Source: Tomocerus qinae (Eukaryota; Arthropoda; Collembola; Entomobryomorpha; Tomoceridae). From it: a stretch of 64,000 bases of DNA. This document shows positions 1 to 11,105 of the stretch, in pieces. Below the pieces are notes generated by a model. The model saw only the letters and a program-made list of their open reading frames with translations. It did not search any database and had not been told where the DNA came from. The position numbers and the translations under genes were made by a program. Location: positions 73,346,001-73,410,000 of the forward strand of contig CM034546.1 in NCBI GenBank assembly GCA_020055645.1. The letters run 5' to 3'. Position 1 is the stretch's first letter, and the number at the start of each line of letters is the position of its first letter.

Positions 1-311
1 GTTGTCCGTTGAAGACGCGTGAATAGCTGGTGTAACTATTAATTGATTTTCGTGTAATTGTGACCTAATTTTTAGTTAGTAAATTAGTTTTTTAGCATTA
101 CACCAGTTTGTTTGATATTTGAAGATTTATTTGAAATTGAATTCATAAAAACGGTCATTCATAAAAACCAAGCATTAGAGCATTACACACACCCGCACAA
201 CTTCTGATAAATAATAAATTATAGAGAAGTAGTACCACAGTGTGTATGTACATATTATAATATGGTTAAACAATTATGTTATAGAAAAGGAGGATACCGT
301 ATAGTTTAACT

Positions 312-2618
312 CTAGTTAGTGTGAGTTTTCGAATGTTCCTTTAGATTCGATGATTGAGAAAATTTTTTTCCACAAACGGAGCAAACAAATGGCTTTTCTC
401 CGGTGTGGGTTCTTAAATGGACACGTAAATTGCTTTCTCGAGCAAAAGCCCTTCCACAGAACTTACAACTGAAAGGTTTTTCTCCGGTGTGGGTTCTTAA
501 ATGGTGCTTTAGAGTGATTTGTTGAGTGAAAGCCTTTTTACAGTCTGTACAGCTGAAAGGTCTTTCTCCAGTATGAATTCTCTCGTGCTTCTTTAATTCA
601 CTTGGGAATTTGAAAACTTTCTGACAAAAAGGGCAACTGAATTTTCTTTCTTCCGATTTGTTCTTCAAATCTTTTTGGTTTGATTCATCCTCTTCTTTCA
701 CGTCATCCCGTTGACCCTCTTCATCTCCACCATCCTCACAATTCACCACTTTTCCAACTTCTCCTTTCACTTTTTTAATAAAGTTGACTTTTACATCAGC
801 CGATTCCAAATCTTCCTCCTTCAAATAACTCGAGTCGTTATCAGTTAAACAGGAATTATTATCCAGTTGGCCTTCATTTCCACCACCATTTTCAAATTCA
901 GCTTCATTGATTTCCTCCCTTACCTCCAGATGACCTTGTAAAGGAACTTCTTCTACGGTCGAAGTGATCCACCAACATCTTTCCAAGGCTCTTAAGTATT
1001 TTTCCTTCGAAGTATAACGGTGTTTGGGTTCCAGAATTAACTCCGTCAAACGTTGAATTGTGAATGGGACGTCCCGAAAATTGTCAAATTGACCCAAAAA
1101 CCGAACTTCATCATCCATTCCCTTCTCGTCTCCGAATTCTCTCAGCGCAAGGACCAACTTACATCTGCACATTAAAATTAATTTAAACACCATTTAATTA
1201 GTCATTGGGATTAGTCATTAGTCATTAGGATGAAATTTATACCTAAAAATAAATTTTACGTGATCCCAAGGAAAAATAATATTTCCCGTTCTTGCAACAG
1301 ATATAAGGTAATTTTCCAAAGTTTGAGGGATGAATTCACATCTTTCGAAACGTCTTTTACATTCTGTAAATATAACACAATAGCATATGACATAATAATA
1401 TACTAACTAAATACTTTCGGCTGGATTTAGGCAGCGGGATCTCGTTGCCTCAATTGCCCCTGTTGCCTCCGTTGCCCCCTCCCCCGTTGACCCTAGTTTA
1501 GCTGCTTAACCTATTACTTTAATATAATATTGTCCCCGTTGCCCACCCTATTTTGGCCTCTTTTTTGACCTAACCTAATAAAAAATAAACTATTTTATTG
1601 TTAAAGCCTAACAAGCAAGTAAAGTAAAATTATGCTTATTTTTTTAATTAGGTTAGGTAAAAAAGAGGCAGAAATAGTGGCTGAATTTAGGCAGCGGTAC
1701 TTTGTTGCCACTGTCTCCGCTGTTGCCGCTGGGGGTATCGGGGCTTAGCGGCAACAGCAAATTAGCGGAGAAAGTGGCAACATTGGCGACACGCAAAAAC
1801 CACTAGCGGCAACAGCGGCGACACGCAAATACCACTAGCGGCAACACTGACCAGCGGCAACAGAGACACATTAATCTGATTTCCTCTGTTGCCGCTAAAC
1901 CTAATATAATCCAGTACACTGCTGCTCTGAGCTCAACCTTCCATAAGAGGAACACAGTGCGCAGCGATATGGATCAAATCCCAAAATATTTCTGCCACTT
2001 TTGCCAGGTTGGTTACAGATAGCTGAACTTCATCCATATCGCTGTGTTGCTCTTATACACCATTGAGCTCAGAGCAGCAGTGTACTGGCTTATATCAGGT
2101 TTAGCGGCAACAGAGGAAATCAGATTAATGTGACTCTGTTGCCGCTGGTCAGTTTTGCCGGCTAGTGGTTCTAGCTGTGTCGCCACTGTTGCGGCTAACC
2201 CCCTTACCTCTACAGCGGCAACAGCGGAGACAGTGTCAACAAAGTACCGCTGCCTAAATTCAGCCGAACTAGTAACGGGAAGCAAATGGCAAAGATAATA
2301 GGTTAAGTGGCTGACCTAGGGGCAACAGGGAGGGGGCAAGCAGGGGCAACGGAAGCAATTGACAATTGAGGCAACGAGATCCACCTGCCTAAATCTAGCC
2401 ATACTTTCGTCAGTGGCCATTGAATGCAGGTTGAGTAGTAGTCATAATCATAATATATTATGAAATGTGATACCATAATTTTAATGAACATTAAAATAGT
2501 CAAAGGGGACAATATGTTGACAATGGTAATTAACAAAATGTGATGTCAAATAAGATAACGATAACAACTTACCTGTAATGTTTTCCCAAAGCGACTCCAA
2601 AATGTCAAGTTTTTCCAT
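312..2618 (-). CDS. PPP4R2-like domain fused to four C2H2 zinc fingers
   Basis: Three exons, 2573-2618, 1243-1363 and 312-1164, join in frame at GT-AG sites to give 339 aa. Residues 1 to about 132 read as the N-terminal domain of PP4 phosphatase regulatory subunit 2: FIPQTLENYLISVARTGNI, then DVPFTIQRLTELILEPKHRY, then a conserved ending in ITSTV. In that family this region contacts the PP4 catalytic subunit. Residues 133-222 are acidic and low in complexity, as in PPP4R2 tails. From about 226 to the stop there are four classical C2H2 fingers with TGERP/TGEKP linkers. The whole junction lies inside the last exon, so splicing error cannot create it. The start is the ATG at 2618, just before the first conserved helix. 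An AATAAA on the minus strand at 126-131 could end the transcript. Inferred role: a DNA-binding protein able to recruit PP4. Alternative: a PPP4R2-derived fold that no longer binds PP4. Confidence 0.85.
1419..2400. mobile_element. Foldback DNA transposon, outer copy, in intron 1
   Basis: A 982-bp element with long inverted arms starting GGCTGGATTTAGGCAG on the left and GGCTAGATTTAGGCAG (reverse complement) on the right. It is flanked by a perfect 8-bp duplication ATACTTTC at 1411-1418 and 2401-2408. The inverted similarity continues inward past TCTCGTTGCCTCAATTG and the CTTAACCTATTA segment. No transposase is visible, so it is non-autonomous. An 8-bp duplication fits hAT- or P-like superfamilies. 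Confidence 0.85.
1679..2265. mobile_element. Foldback DNA transposon, inner copy nested in the outer one
   Basis: A 587-bp palindromic element with ends GGCTGAATTTAGGCAGCGGT. Flanking octamers are GAAATAGT (1671-1678) and GAACTAGT (2266-2273), a duplication with one mismatch. Its ends resemble those of the surrounding element, so one family member inserted into another. Arms are rich in GCGGCAACAG motifs and fold back around about 1980. No coding capacity. Confidence 0.8.
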
Positions 2619-2820
2619 TTTACTTGTGAATTTTTTCGAACTTGTTGTGAGGTCATACGTCCTACAGTTTGATGGTACAGAGTCAACTATCAGAAGCACA
2701 CAGCCAGTTACTTTAACCCACGAAAACCCTCACTCATTTATGCAGACACGCTCCACTCTCCACGTCCAGGCACAGCAGCGCATGCCGTGCGATTCGCAGC
2801 AATTAACTTCCTAGCATACC

Positions 2821-2916
2821 ATTAATGTTTTCGATAATGTACCCAACGCATACCTTCATGGTGCTAAATTTAGTACATGGAGGTATGCGTAGGGGTACAT
2901 ATTAGAAAACATTAAT
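2821..2916. repeat. Short near-perfect palindrome (mini foldback element)
   Basis: A 96-bp inverted repeat. The left arm starts ATTAATGTTTTC and includes GTACCCAACGCATACC; the right arm mirrors it with a few changes. It lies about 200 bp upstream of the zinc-finger gene start codon. It could be a tiny MITE or a hairpin. Confidence 0.6.
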
Positions 2917-2954
2917 TCAAATCAGTTTATCTGTGTAAGCGTTGCGAGTTGCGA

Positions 2955-3040
2955 ATACTATTTCTGCTCCCTGTCCGTCCGTTCATTCCCTGTGCACGAC
3001 AACTTTCGAACGGTTTGAGCTAGACAGTTGTAATTTTCTA
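2955..3040 (+). repeat. Dispersed GTCCGTCCGTTC...ACAACTTTCGAA repeat
   Basis: The core CCCTGTCCGTCCGTTCATTC followed by ACGACAACTTTCGAACGG has a related copy at about 16296-16360 (CTGTCCGTACGTCCGTCC, then ACGATAACTTTCGAATG). Similar motifs are dispersed repeats in many arthropod genomes. No coding signal is seen. Confidence 0.4.
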
Positions 3041-3119
3041 CGGTAGTATCTTGAGATAAAAATTAAAACGCGTTGCAGAAACGGGGTGCATAACAGCAGA
3101 GGAGTTTCGGTCCAAAGAG

Positions 3120-3560
3120 TATCACCAATTGAAATTTATTTTAACCGTTCCAAAGTTATCGCCAATTGAAATTTTCAACACTTTCACAATGAGGGGATGT
3201 GACCGATTCTGCTCATATACAAACTCAGACGTACATTTTACCTCAATATTGTGCTCTGAAAATTTGAGTAGTTTAGGTATAACCGTTCCAAAAGTTATCG
3301 CCAATTGAAATATTCAACCCTTTCCCCCAATCATCAGGGGGATGTGACCGATCCTGCTCATATACAAACTCAGACCTTACATTTTCCTGTGGGCTTCAAT
3401 ATTTGCAGATTTGTTCAGATTGGCGACAACCGGGTCTTCCACCCCTTGCTTCCCTGTGGGCCTTAGTATTAGCAACTTGTTCAGATTGGCGACGACCGTT
3501 GGGTCTTCCCCTGCTTCCCTGTGGGCCTTAGTATTAGTGCAATTTGTTCAGCAGTAGGTC
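3120..3560. repeat. Imperfect tandem repeats, two unit types
   Basis: A unit of roughly 135 bp containing AACCGTTCCAAAGTTATCGC, then GATGTGACCGATTCTGCTCA and ATACAAACTCAGAC, occurs twice (about 3140-3235 and 3280-3380). It is followed by about three copies of a shorter unit with CTTCCCTGTGGGCCTTAGTA and TTGTTCAGATTGGCGAC. No gene is visible here. Confidence 0.75.
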
Positions 3561-3970
3561 GTTAATTTTTAATTTGTTGTATGTCAATGTAAAAGGATGT
3601 ACAAACAGAGATATATTTCAACGTTCAACTCGCACCGTTCAAGCTGTTAACAGTCAAAATAGTTTAAATACTGTTTAGGTCATATTTCGTTACTTATTAT
3701 GGACCAGAAAGTTAATTTTGAATGTACGTAAACTGTAATAATAAAAATTTTGTCAATATCTCCTTACCTATTACTTAGTGGGAACACAGTAGATCAACAA
3801 TTTTGAATATGTCGTTTGTCAATTTAAACATCTGTACAGACAGAGCAAATATAACAGTACAAGAATTTTGAATTTGTTGTATTTCAATCTACAACTCACA
3901 TTGGTCAACTGTAAATAACCAAAAATACTGTTTGGTCATATATTATAACCAAAAAATACTGTTTGGTCAT
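3561..3970. repeat. Degenerate AT-rich repeats leading into the assembly gap
   Basis: Diverged copies of a unit with TTGAATTTGTTGTATTTCAA, ACAACTCACATTGGTCAACT and ATACTGTTTGGTCATAT. The last motif is repeated directly at 3930-3970, right against the gap. This suggests the assembly broke in a tandem array. No gene seen. Confidence 0.6.
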
Positions 3971-4070
3971 NNNNNNNNNNNNNNNNNNNNNNNNNNNNNN
4001 NNNNNNNNNNNNNNNNNNNNNNNNNNNNNNNNNNNNNNNNNNNNNNNNNNNNNNNNNNNNNNNNNNNNNN
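3971..4070. other. Assembly gap, 100 N
   Basis: Exactly 100 unknown bases, the usual placeholder for a gap of unknown length. It removes most of the last exon of the adjoining lipocalin-like gene. Confidence 1.
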
Positions 4071-4722
4071 TGTACGAGACGTAAGACAATGCATGGTCAT
4101 CTTGAGTCAAAAAATCAAAGATTATAAATAGATTAAAATTCTAAAACACATTTTAAGATATAGTGTGCTTAAAGCCATTAATACAAATTGTTTTATTTAC
4201 CGAATTTGCGAAGTCCAATGCTTGAGTGGTCGCAAAATAAGGCGTAATCTACTGACATTGTAGGATAACATTTATACGTGGATTTCCCACCACCAAATCC
4301 ATAAAATTTCCCATCGACCACGTCTTTACTATGTTCTAATCGGACTCTCCCACACATATTGCTGAAGTCGTCCGTGTAGTTCAGCAGCTTTCCTTGTATT
4401 AATTCAGCTATATGAAGTCTAACGGCAGAATTCGCCAGTTCCATATGCCATCCGTCTTCAGGTTGAGATTCTTGGAGCTAATTAATTGTGAAAGTAACTT
4501 AAGAACAAAGAATTTCAGCACAATTGAGTTTTTACAATATATTTTACTTAAATAGAAATATAAAATGAGTTAAAATAGCTATTTTCAATATTTTACCCAT
4601 GTAAAGTCAAGAGCAATAGGTTTAGGATTATAGCAGACAGCAGATGGAGAATTTTTCGCGCAAGTAGACTGGGAATTTGCCACAGCTAATACAGCTAATG
4701 CAATCAAAAATATTTGATGCAT
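4071..4722 (-). CDS. Secreted lipocalin-like protein, copy 1 (subfamily A), 3' part lost in gap
   Basis: Exon 1 (4597-4722) encodes a signal peptide starting MHQIFLIALAVLAVANSQST and a CAKNS...VCYNPKP segment. Exon 2 (4201-4477) encodes the conserved LVNYTDDFSNMCGR-type core (here LLNYTDDFSNMCGRVRLEHS). Exon 3 begins at 4100 and runs into the gap after about 30 bases. Exon phases match the intact copies. It is nearly identical to copy 5 at 27866-28797. The family assignment is tentative: the missing exon in sister copies has the lipocalin-style C-terminus (FTD-x-KN...C...GW-x-S-x-SKTKSLT, helix, final Cys). Confidence 0.7.
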
Positions 4723-4828
4723 AATGTTAATTAACAATGTTTGGAATGAAGAATTTGTAATCTTTACTGTAATATGATCCCACGGATGTATAGTATGTAA
4801 ATAACAATTAATGTGTATGATCAAGCTA

Positions 4829-4841
4829 CTTATATATGCAG
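4829..4841 (-). promoter_or_regulatory. TATA box of copy 1 (class A promoter)
   Basis: Minus-strand CTGCATATATAAG, about 107 bases before the ATG. The flanking GGAGGAGAATTTC is shared with copy 5 (TATA at 28915-28927). It resembles copy 7 (GGAGGAAATT...TTCTGCATATAAAAG at about 44969-45000). Confidence 0.65.
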
Positions 4842-7000
4842 AAATGAAATTCTCCTCCCTTTTTGTGTTTGTGATGTTATTAATCTATATTTACTTTGCA
4901 TATAAATAACCCATATTAATTTCCATCGACGAATTTTTTGTGCTTTTATAATCCACAATAGGGCGTTACGCATTCAAGACTTTTTGATTTATAACATGTT
5001 TACATAGCACATAATTAACATTGAATTAGTATCTTTCTAACGCAGCGCAGTTTATGGAAGTGTGTAATAAAAAGTTGAAATGGTAAAAATTGTTATCTGA
5101 GAATTTTATTGCGAAAATGTCTACTCCATCTCGTTGCTGTTCGCGGTTATTTATACAAAAAACCAGTTTAGTTCCAGAAGTTTCATTTATTCCTCATTGG
5201 GTATAATAATATATTACAGACATAATTACACAGCGTGCGTTTGATGCAATATAAGTATTTTAATACCTTCCGATTTGGAAAAGTAAAATAAAATCATAAA
5301 TATTTCGGAAATTTAAACTCAGATTGATAGATACTAAAATTAGTATTAAATGAATGAATAAATTAAATAATATTAAAAAAACTAAAATAAAAGTGAAGTG
5401 CAGTAGTAGCAATTAGTATAATATGTGCCATGTATTATAATATGTAATAAGTACCTTGCTGTTATGCACGATAAAATCGTGTATAAGGAAAAGGCCAAAC
5501 TTGCACTTGAACAAGCGTCTACTTATTTTAGTGCAGATGCTACTCTCAAAGTCTGTGATCAGTATAACATTAATAAAATTAACAAGATGGTAATTTACAC
5601 TTGGATGCACTTGCACAGTTCTGGATCTGGTTGGAGTACAAATAAGAAGGTTACAAATAAGAATAATAATATAGTCGACGCAGGACTTACTTGGTCACTA
5701 GGTTCAGTTTATCTTCAGCCTACATCTTCTGTATTCAGTCCTCTTATTTGTAGGAGCATTATATGCGCTGTTATTTGTTATCTGTACCGCACCAACATCA
5801 CCAAGCACGTAAGTGTGGCCTAATATTATTTGGACATTTTCAACTTCAGTACCACTCCCGTTCACAGCCTAACCACGTAAACTCCTATTTAAATTTTTTC
5901 ATCTTAATCTTATGCTTGGCAGAGCATGGAAAGGTTGCTATTTTTCCGGACTTCAACAAGTACGGGTTGCAGTATTGATTCCAGTAGTAATCATACAGTA
6001 CTATGCAACAGTGATAGTAAAATTAAAATTCTCAGCCAATGCAAACTATTTTCCACATTAAACTCTCCTTATTGAGTATGCATTCTATCATTTTACTTCT
6101 TTGGATATATTTATTTTTAACTTTGTTTTACATAAAAACGGTGATGTAAAGCACGCGAACAAAGGCACGAATGGAATTATCTAATTTTATGTAATACAGA
6201 GAGATACAATTTAAGTAACGTTAACGTTCAATTATACCTTAGATATATTAATGTATAGACTATACATACAGCGTAGTACGAATGAAGGCACTCCTAAATA
6301 TAGCAGACATGCATGTTAAATAAATACATGTACTATTTTAAATCGGCCAGGATGGACCAAATCTCTCAGAATGTTGCGTAGGTAGTTTAAAATGCGTTGT
6401 CTACAGTCTACATCAGATAAGCGTTGTTTAGATCAGATCAAGTGGCTATTTTTCAGATTCGCTTTTTCAATTTGAGGATATACGTACGTTGGAAACAAAA
6501 ACAAAAGAATAAGTACATAACGAATAATCGATGTAATATAAAAAGTGCATAGTACGAATGCTGCATGCAAACAGAAAAGTGATGAAGTTATATAATATAC
6601 AGTTCAATGTACATAAATTTAGCCTTCTTTCAAGCAAAGGAACAATATTCATAGTCTAGATGACACTTGCACATGTAGACGGTAGAGATATTACACAAAA
6701 TGTTTTTGTCATTCGGAAAAGAAGAAAATATCATATCAGATATAAAGATCAACTTTAATTCAATTACTTCTATGAACAATGAAACTAAATCTGTGTGATT
6801 GAATAATTTTGTGGTATAATAAAAATAAGGGCAAGCTGAATGCCATTTTTAAAAACTTCCGGCTCCTATATAGAATGTTATTTTAAATATTAACTCTATA
6901 AGACACTATAGCATAAAATACTTGTTTTAGTGTACTGGAATTAAAAAAATTATATATCAACCTAAATATTTTCAACGACAAAAGTAAATTTGATCATTAG
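4842..7000. repeat. Duplicated intergenic block A1
   Basis: No supported gene. The block aligns with about 28930-30960, for example TGGATGCACTTGCACA and GGATCTGGTTGGAGTACAAA at 5602-5645 and 29668-29708, and the ATATACGTACGTTGGAAAC stretch near 6478 and 30426. Short open frames in it are broken by frame-changing indels between the two copies, so they are not treated as genes. Confidence 0.7.
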
Positions 7001-7369
7001 TATTTAATCATTTGTTTTGTCATTTAATATGTAAAGTGGCATAATTTAATTTTATGTAAATTATTCCCGAACGGGAATTATTTTTTAATATTTGCGCAAC
7101 TATTGCGATATTAGATCGATATAGGCGCAAAATGAATTAAATTTTGGGGAAATTAATTTTTTATTATTATTTATATTCACTATTTACATACAGTTAGGTT
7201 ATCTAATATATTTAATTAATGTTGTATATCTATAAGGTATACAATTACAACTAATTTCATATACTAAAGTTAAACTGATAGCATCGATTTCAAAACAAAA
7301 CATTCAAATAGCATTCTGAAGCAGACAAAATGACGAAAATGTGTCATTATGTCTGACGAAAATGTATCA

Positions 7370-8359
7370 TTATTGTTTGTAATAACGATTTCGTTGGCTG
7401 CTACGAAAACGGTGACGAACGGGTTTTACTCGTTGGATAGCCAAAGACGAAGCATCAACTGAGTTATCCGTGCAAGATTCGCTGTACATGGACACTACAT
7501 CAGTCTCATCATATCCGAGGGATTTGATGTGATCAAATACAGATCTTCTTTCCTCTGCTGTAAGAGATGTAGTTTTTGACATGGAATACCATCCGTTCTC
7601 GCCATTCGGAAAGCAAAGAATACCAATGACAAGATTTTTATGGTCAGAAAATGTAATATAGTTGAGCGAATGATCATCTAGGAAAATGAAGATTAAATAA
7701 TATTTTAATTCTGTCAAAATGGACAGAAATGTCTTTACTGCGTCTTATGATTAATCAATTTCAAAAGGCTATATGCTAAAAAGAATACAACTATTACTTT
7801 ATTTTGCAAATTGATACTACCGTGAAAATTGTTTATTGTCTCACCGTATTTTTCGAGTCCGACACTTGAGTAGTCGCAATATAAAGCCCCAACTTCAGCT
7901 TTTGATAGGCGGCACTGAAAAATAACCTTTCTGTCTCCAAATCCATAAAATTTCCCATCTGTCAAGTCTTTGCTATGTTCTAATCGGACTCTTCCACACA
8001 TATTACTGAAGTCGTCCGTGTAATTCATCAATTTTCCTTGGAGTAATTCCGCAATATGAAGTCTTAAGGCAGAATTACCTAGTTCCATATGCCATCCATC
8101 TGCAGGTTGAGTTTCTTGTGTCTATTATAATATAATTGAAAACAAGAAGTAAAAAATATTGACTATGTTTCGACAAAAATTTACAGAAATTAATTGCATA
8201 AATGAATTATGTTTGAATTTAAGTATTTTTTACCCATTTAAGGTCTGGAATTCTAGGTTTCGGGTGAGAACAAACATGTATTGGGGAATTCTGCTTGCAG
8301 GTGGATTGTGAATCAACCACTGCTATAAACACTGATGTCACAAAGAATAGCCAGTTCAT
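7370..8359 (-). CDS. Secreted lipocalin-like protein, copy 2 (subfamily B), intact
   Basis: Exons 8234-8359, 7845-8121 and 7370-7677 splice in phase 0 then phase 1 to give 236 aa. There is a signal peptide (MNWLFFVTSVFIAVVDSQST), then paired Cys (STCKQ...HVCSHPKP) and the core NYTDDFSNMCGRVRLEHSKD. Three more Cys follow, and the last exon has ITFSDHKNLVIGILC, GENGWYSMSKTTSLT, a helix DHIKSLGYDETDVV and the final ESC. That order (strand, Cys, W-strand, alpha helix, closing Cys) is typical of ApoD/crustacyanin-like lipocalins, but the N-terminal GxW motif is not clear, so the family is an inference. The basic tail ends RFRSSQRNRYYKQ. Likely a secreted carrier or binding protein. Confidence 0.75.
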
Positions 8360-8455
8360 TATTATCCAATAATTAAGTAAAACTTGCGGTTTTGAATTGT
8401 GATTGTGTTACTCCCAATCTTCGCAGTAAAATGAAATGCAAAATGCACAGGTGTG

Positions 8456-8464
8456 TTATTTATA
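8456..8464 (-). promoter_or_regulatory. TATA box of copy 2 (class B promoter)
   Basis: Minus-strand TATAAATAA, 97 bases before the ATG, preceded by GTAATTATAATTCGAG. The same arrangement occurs at 12483-12491, 23404-23412 and 32920-32928 before the other subfamily B copies, 107-114 bases from their start codons. Confidence 0.65.
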
Positions 8465-8469
8465 CTCGA

Positions 8470-10205
8470 ATTATAATTACTTTTTCTCAGTTGTTTTTCT
8501 TGATAACTTTTTATACATTTCATTTTTTATTTTTATATTTAGAGCAACGTGTGAGATCTTGATGTTATCGAACAATATCTCTGCAAAGTAATATTTAGCG
8601 TTTCTTCCTTGCAATTATTCATTATGATCATGATCATGAGATTATGATCATGCATTCTTTTCATTTGGTAAACAAAAAGAGAAATGTAGAAAACGATAAT
8701 CTTGAAATCCCTAAGATCTCTTGCAGTAAAGATACACTTATTGCATCTTACCTAAATCTGATCTACATAATATTATTACTATACTACAATATCTGAAGTT
8801 TTAATAGCTACTGCAGACACATCTCCAAGAAAGTATTTATTTACTACGTAAGCAACAGAACAACGCTTAAATATTATTATATTATGTAATGTTTTACTTT
8901 TCATTCAAAGGCAGCAGCACCAGCGTTGCTGGGAAGTATTCCCCACTAGTTATTATAATATATCAGTCGTTCAATTACGTATTTGTCTTAAGTTCATGAA
9001 TATTAAAAGACCAATTAGTGGGTAAAATAGTTTGGTATCTATTTCTAATTATAGAAATTTATTTCAAATTTAAAATCAAATAACAAATAATGGAATTAAT
9101 ATAGTTCCATTATTATCGTTTGGATTATTGCATAATTAGTTCCAGTATTTAAAATTTCCAATTTTACTTTTTTAATCCTTTCATCATTTAAATTTTTCAT
9201 TTTAAGATGTTCACAATTTATGAATATTTTAAAAGTGAATATGATATTATAATAATACTATGCATTAAGTAATCATTGTTTTCCAAAATTAGATTGGTAA
9301 ATGCACATGTGCAGCCACTGTTGACTAAAATGCTACAAATACTTATTAGCCTAATGTTTGTTGCAGTTGCGGTGATAGGTACGTAAGTATCACACCAGAC
9401 ATTTCGCTGTGCAAGCAACCTTATTTCTTATGTTTATATTTTTATATTATGCTTAGTATATTTTCTGAATACTGCTTAGTACATGCTGTTCCACAAATCA
9501 ACAACATGTTTATGCAAAATAATGATATATAATAGGCTGTTGCAGTAAAGCCGCACAACGTATTTTGAGGGGTCAGGTGGCAATATCTCCTTAAATTTTC
9601 AGAAAAAGAGTTTTTTGTCAAAAAAGTAGGGTTGCGATATCCGGATAGGGAGGTGTGTATAAATTGGATGAAATGGCTTTTGTCCACTGGAAAAAATGAT
9701 TTTATCCGGATAAACCAATTTCATCCGGACAGAACACAACCATGCCAAAAAGGTTAAAAACCCAAAAAGGTCTCTCTCTTAGTTTGGTTATGTCATTAAT
9801 CATTATTTTACCAATAAATATTATTTTGGCGTGCCTCCCCAGTGAAAATTCTTGAATACGTGCCTGCCGCACAATCTCCAGATATTGGAACCTGATAAAC
9901 TTGCACGAAAACATATAACATCATACGAGCGGTCCCCTGTTGTTGTACTTTGTACTAGGAGAGCTGCGTTGCAATTTGCAAATGTTATTCAATAACTAGT
10001 CAACATTCAAGTTAATAATGGGGCTGAAATTATACGAAACAATGCAGCAAATTGTTTATCTTACACTGCATTTTTAATTATTAAGTATGAACATGAATAC
10101 TATGTAAGTGGTTTCTTTATATCATATTTAGACAATTTCAAATTATTTCTGCGCATCGTTTTCTCCTCAATGTATTAGTTACTTACTAGATATAACAATA
10201 ATATT
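8470..10205. repeat. Duplicated intergenic block B1
   Basis: No gene seen. The block aligns with the flanks of the other subfamily B genes (about 12490-14270, 23410-25860 and 32930-34130). Shared landmarks are GGCAGCAGCACCAGCGTTGC, CGGTGCTGCCACTGTTGA, TAGGCTGTTGCA and GAATACGTGCCTGCCGCA. It contains an old, diverged copy of the hAT-like element described at 46633. Confidence 0.7.
9630..9741. mobile_element. 112-bp MITE with GGTTG ends, only in block B1
   Basis: Inverted ends GGTTGCGATATCCGGAT and (reverse complement) GGTTGTGTTCTGTCCGGAT. The sequence is absent at the matching position of the paralogous blocks (near 13640, 25140 and 33650), so it inserted after duplication. Confidence 0.65.
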
Positions 10206-10700
10206 ATAATAATACTAGTGAACCCAGCTAAGGGGCAAACCTAGCACTCAAGGGAAATTCAGCAGGCCACCCAACACAGTAATAAAAACAATTTCGAAAA
10301 GATCCCTTACGTTAATTTTTGCTATTACCCCTTCCAGGGAAAATTTATCATTAATAAAAAGTGTAAATGCTGTTGGTTGTCCGCATTAAAGCTAATGGTT
10401 AAAAACATTAAAGCCAAATGTTAACGTTATTAATTAATTATACGTATTTACAGTTGCATTTTTAACAGCAGCGTTTTTGATGCTTTCTTCTATTAGTAAT
10501 TAGTAGATACATTCGTTTTTATCTTTTTTGACCGTAAGAAAGTTGCGAAATCGTTGAAATTTTAGACATAGATAAGGCCATGAGTAACTATTAATAAAGT
10601 CAAAATTTGGTTGTATTGTTTTTGAACATTAATATTAACTCAAACAACTGACAGCACTAGTTCTGTCGGTTGTCCGAGTTAATAACAATAATATTAATAA
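10206..10700. other. Non-coding spacer
   Basis: I see no gene. It contains two diverged TGTTGGTTGTCCG / GTCGGTTGTCCG motifs and plain AT-rich sequence. It is not obviously shared with the other blocks. Confidence 0.4.
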
Positions 10701-11105
10701 TAATATGTTTCAACTAATAATAAAAATTGAACACTGAATGTAAAACTTTAGTTGATGACTTTTGTCCATTCATACGATGTCTAGAACGTGTTGAACATAG
10801 AATATCTATATTCTGTTTTGTCATTTAATAAGTAATGTGAATGTGGCATAATTTTTGTAAATTATTCCGAAACTATTAATACTTGCATAACTATTGGCAT
10901 AGGTTACATCGATAGACATAAAAATGAATTAAATTTTGGGGAAATTGAATTCCGTTATAGTTAATATTCACATACTACTACGATTATTAGGTAATCATGT
11001 TATCAAGCAAACTTAAGTAACCTTTTATTACAATATCAGGTACAATTGCAAATAATTTCATATCCAAAAGTTTAATAAATAGTACCAATTTCAAAACAAA
11101 AAATT

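Noticed and set aside
5425-5823. 132-codon open frame on the plus strand with a partial match near 29494-29739
   Set aside because: The match is DNA-level paralogy of the duplicated blocks. Between the copies there are frame-changing indels and no conserved protein, so it is not a gene.
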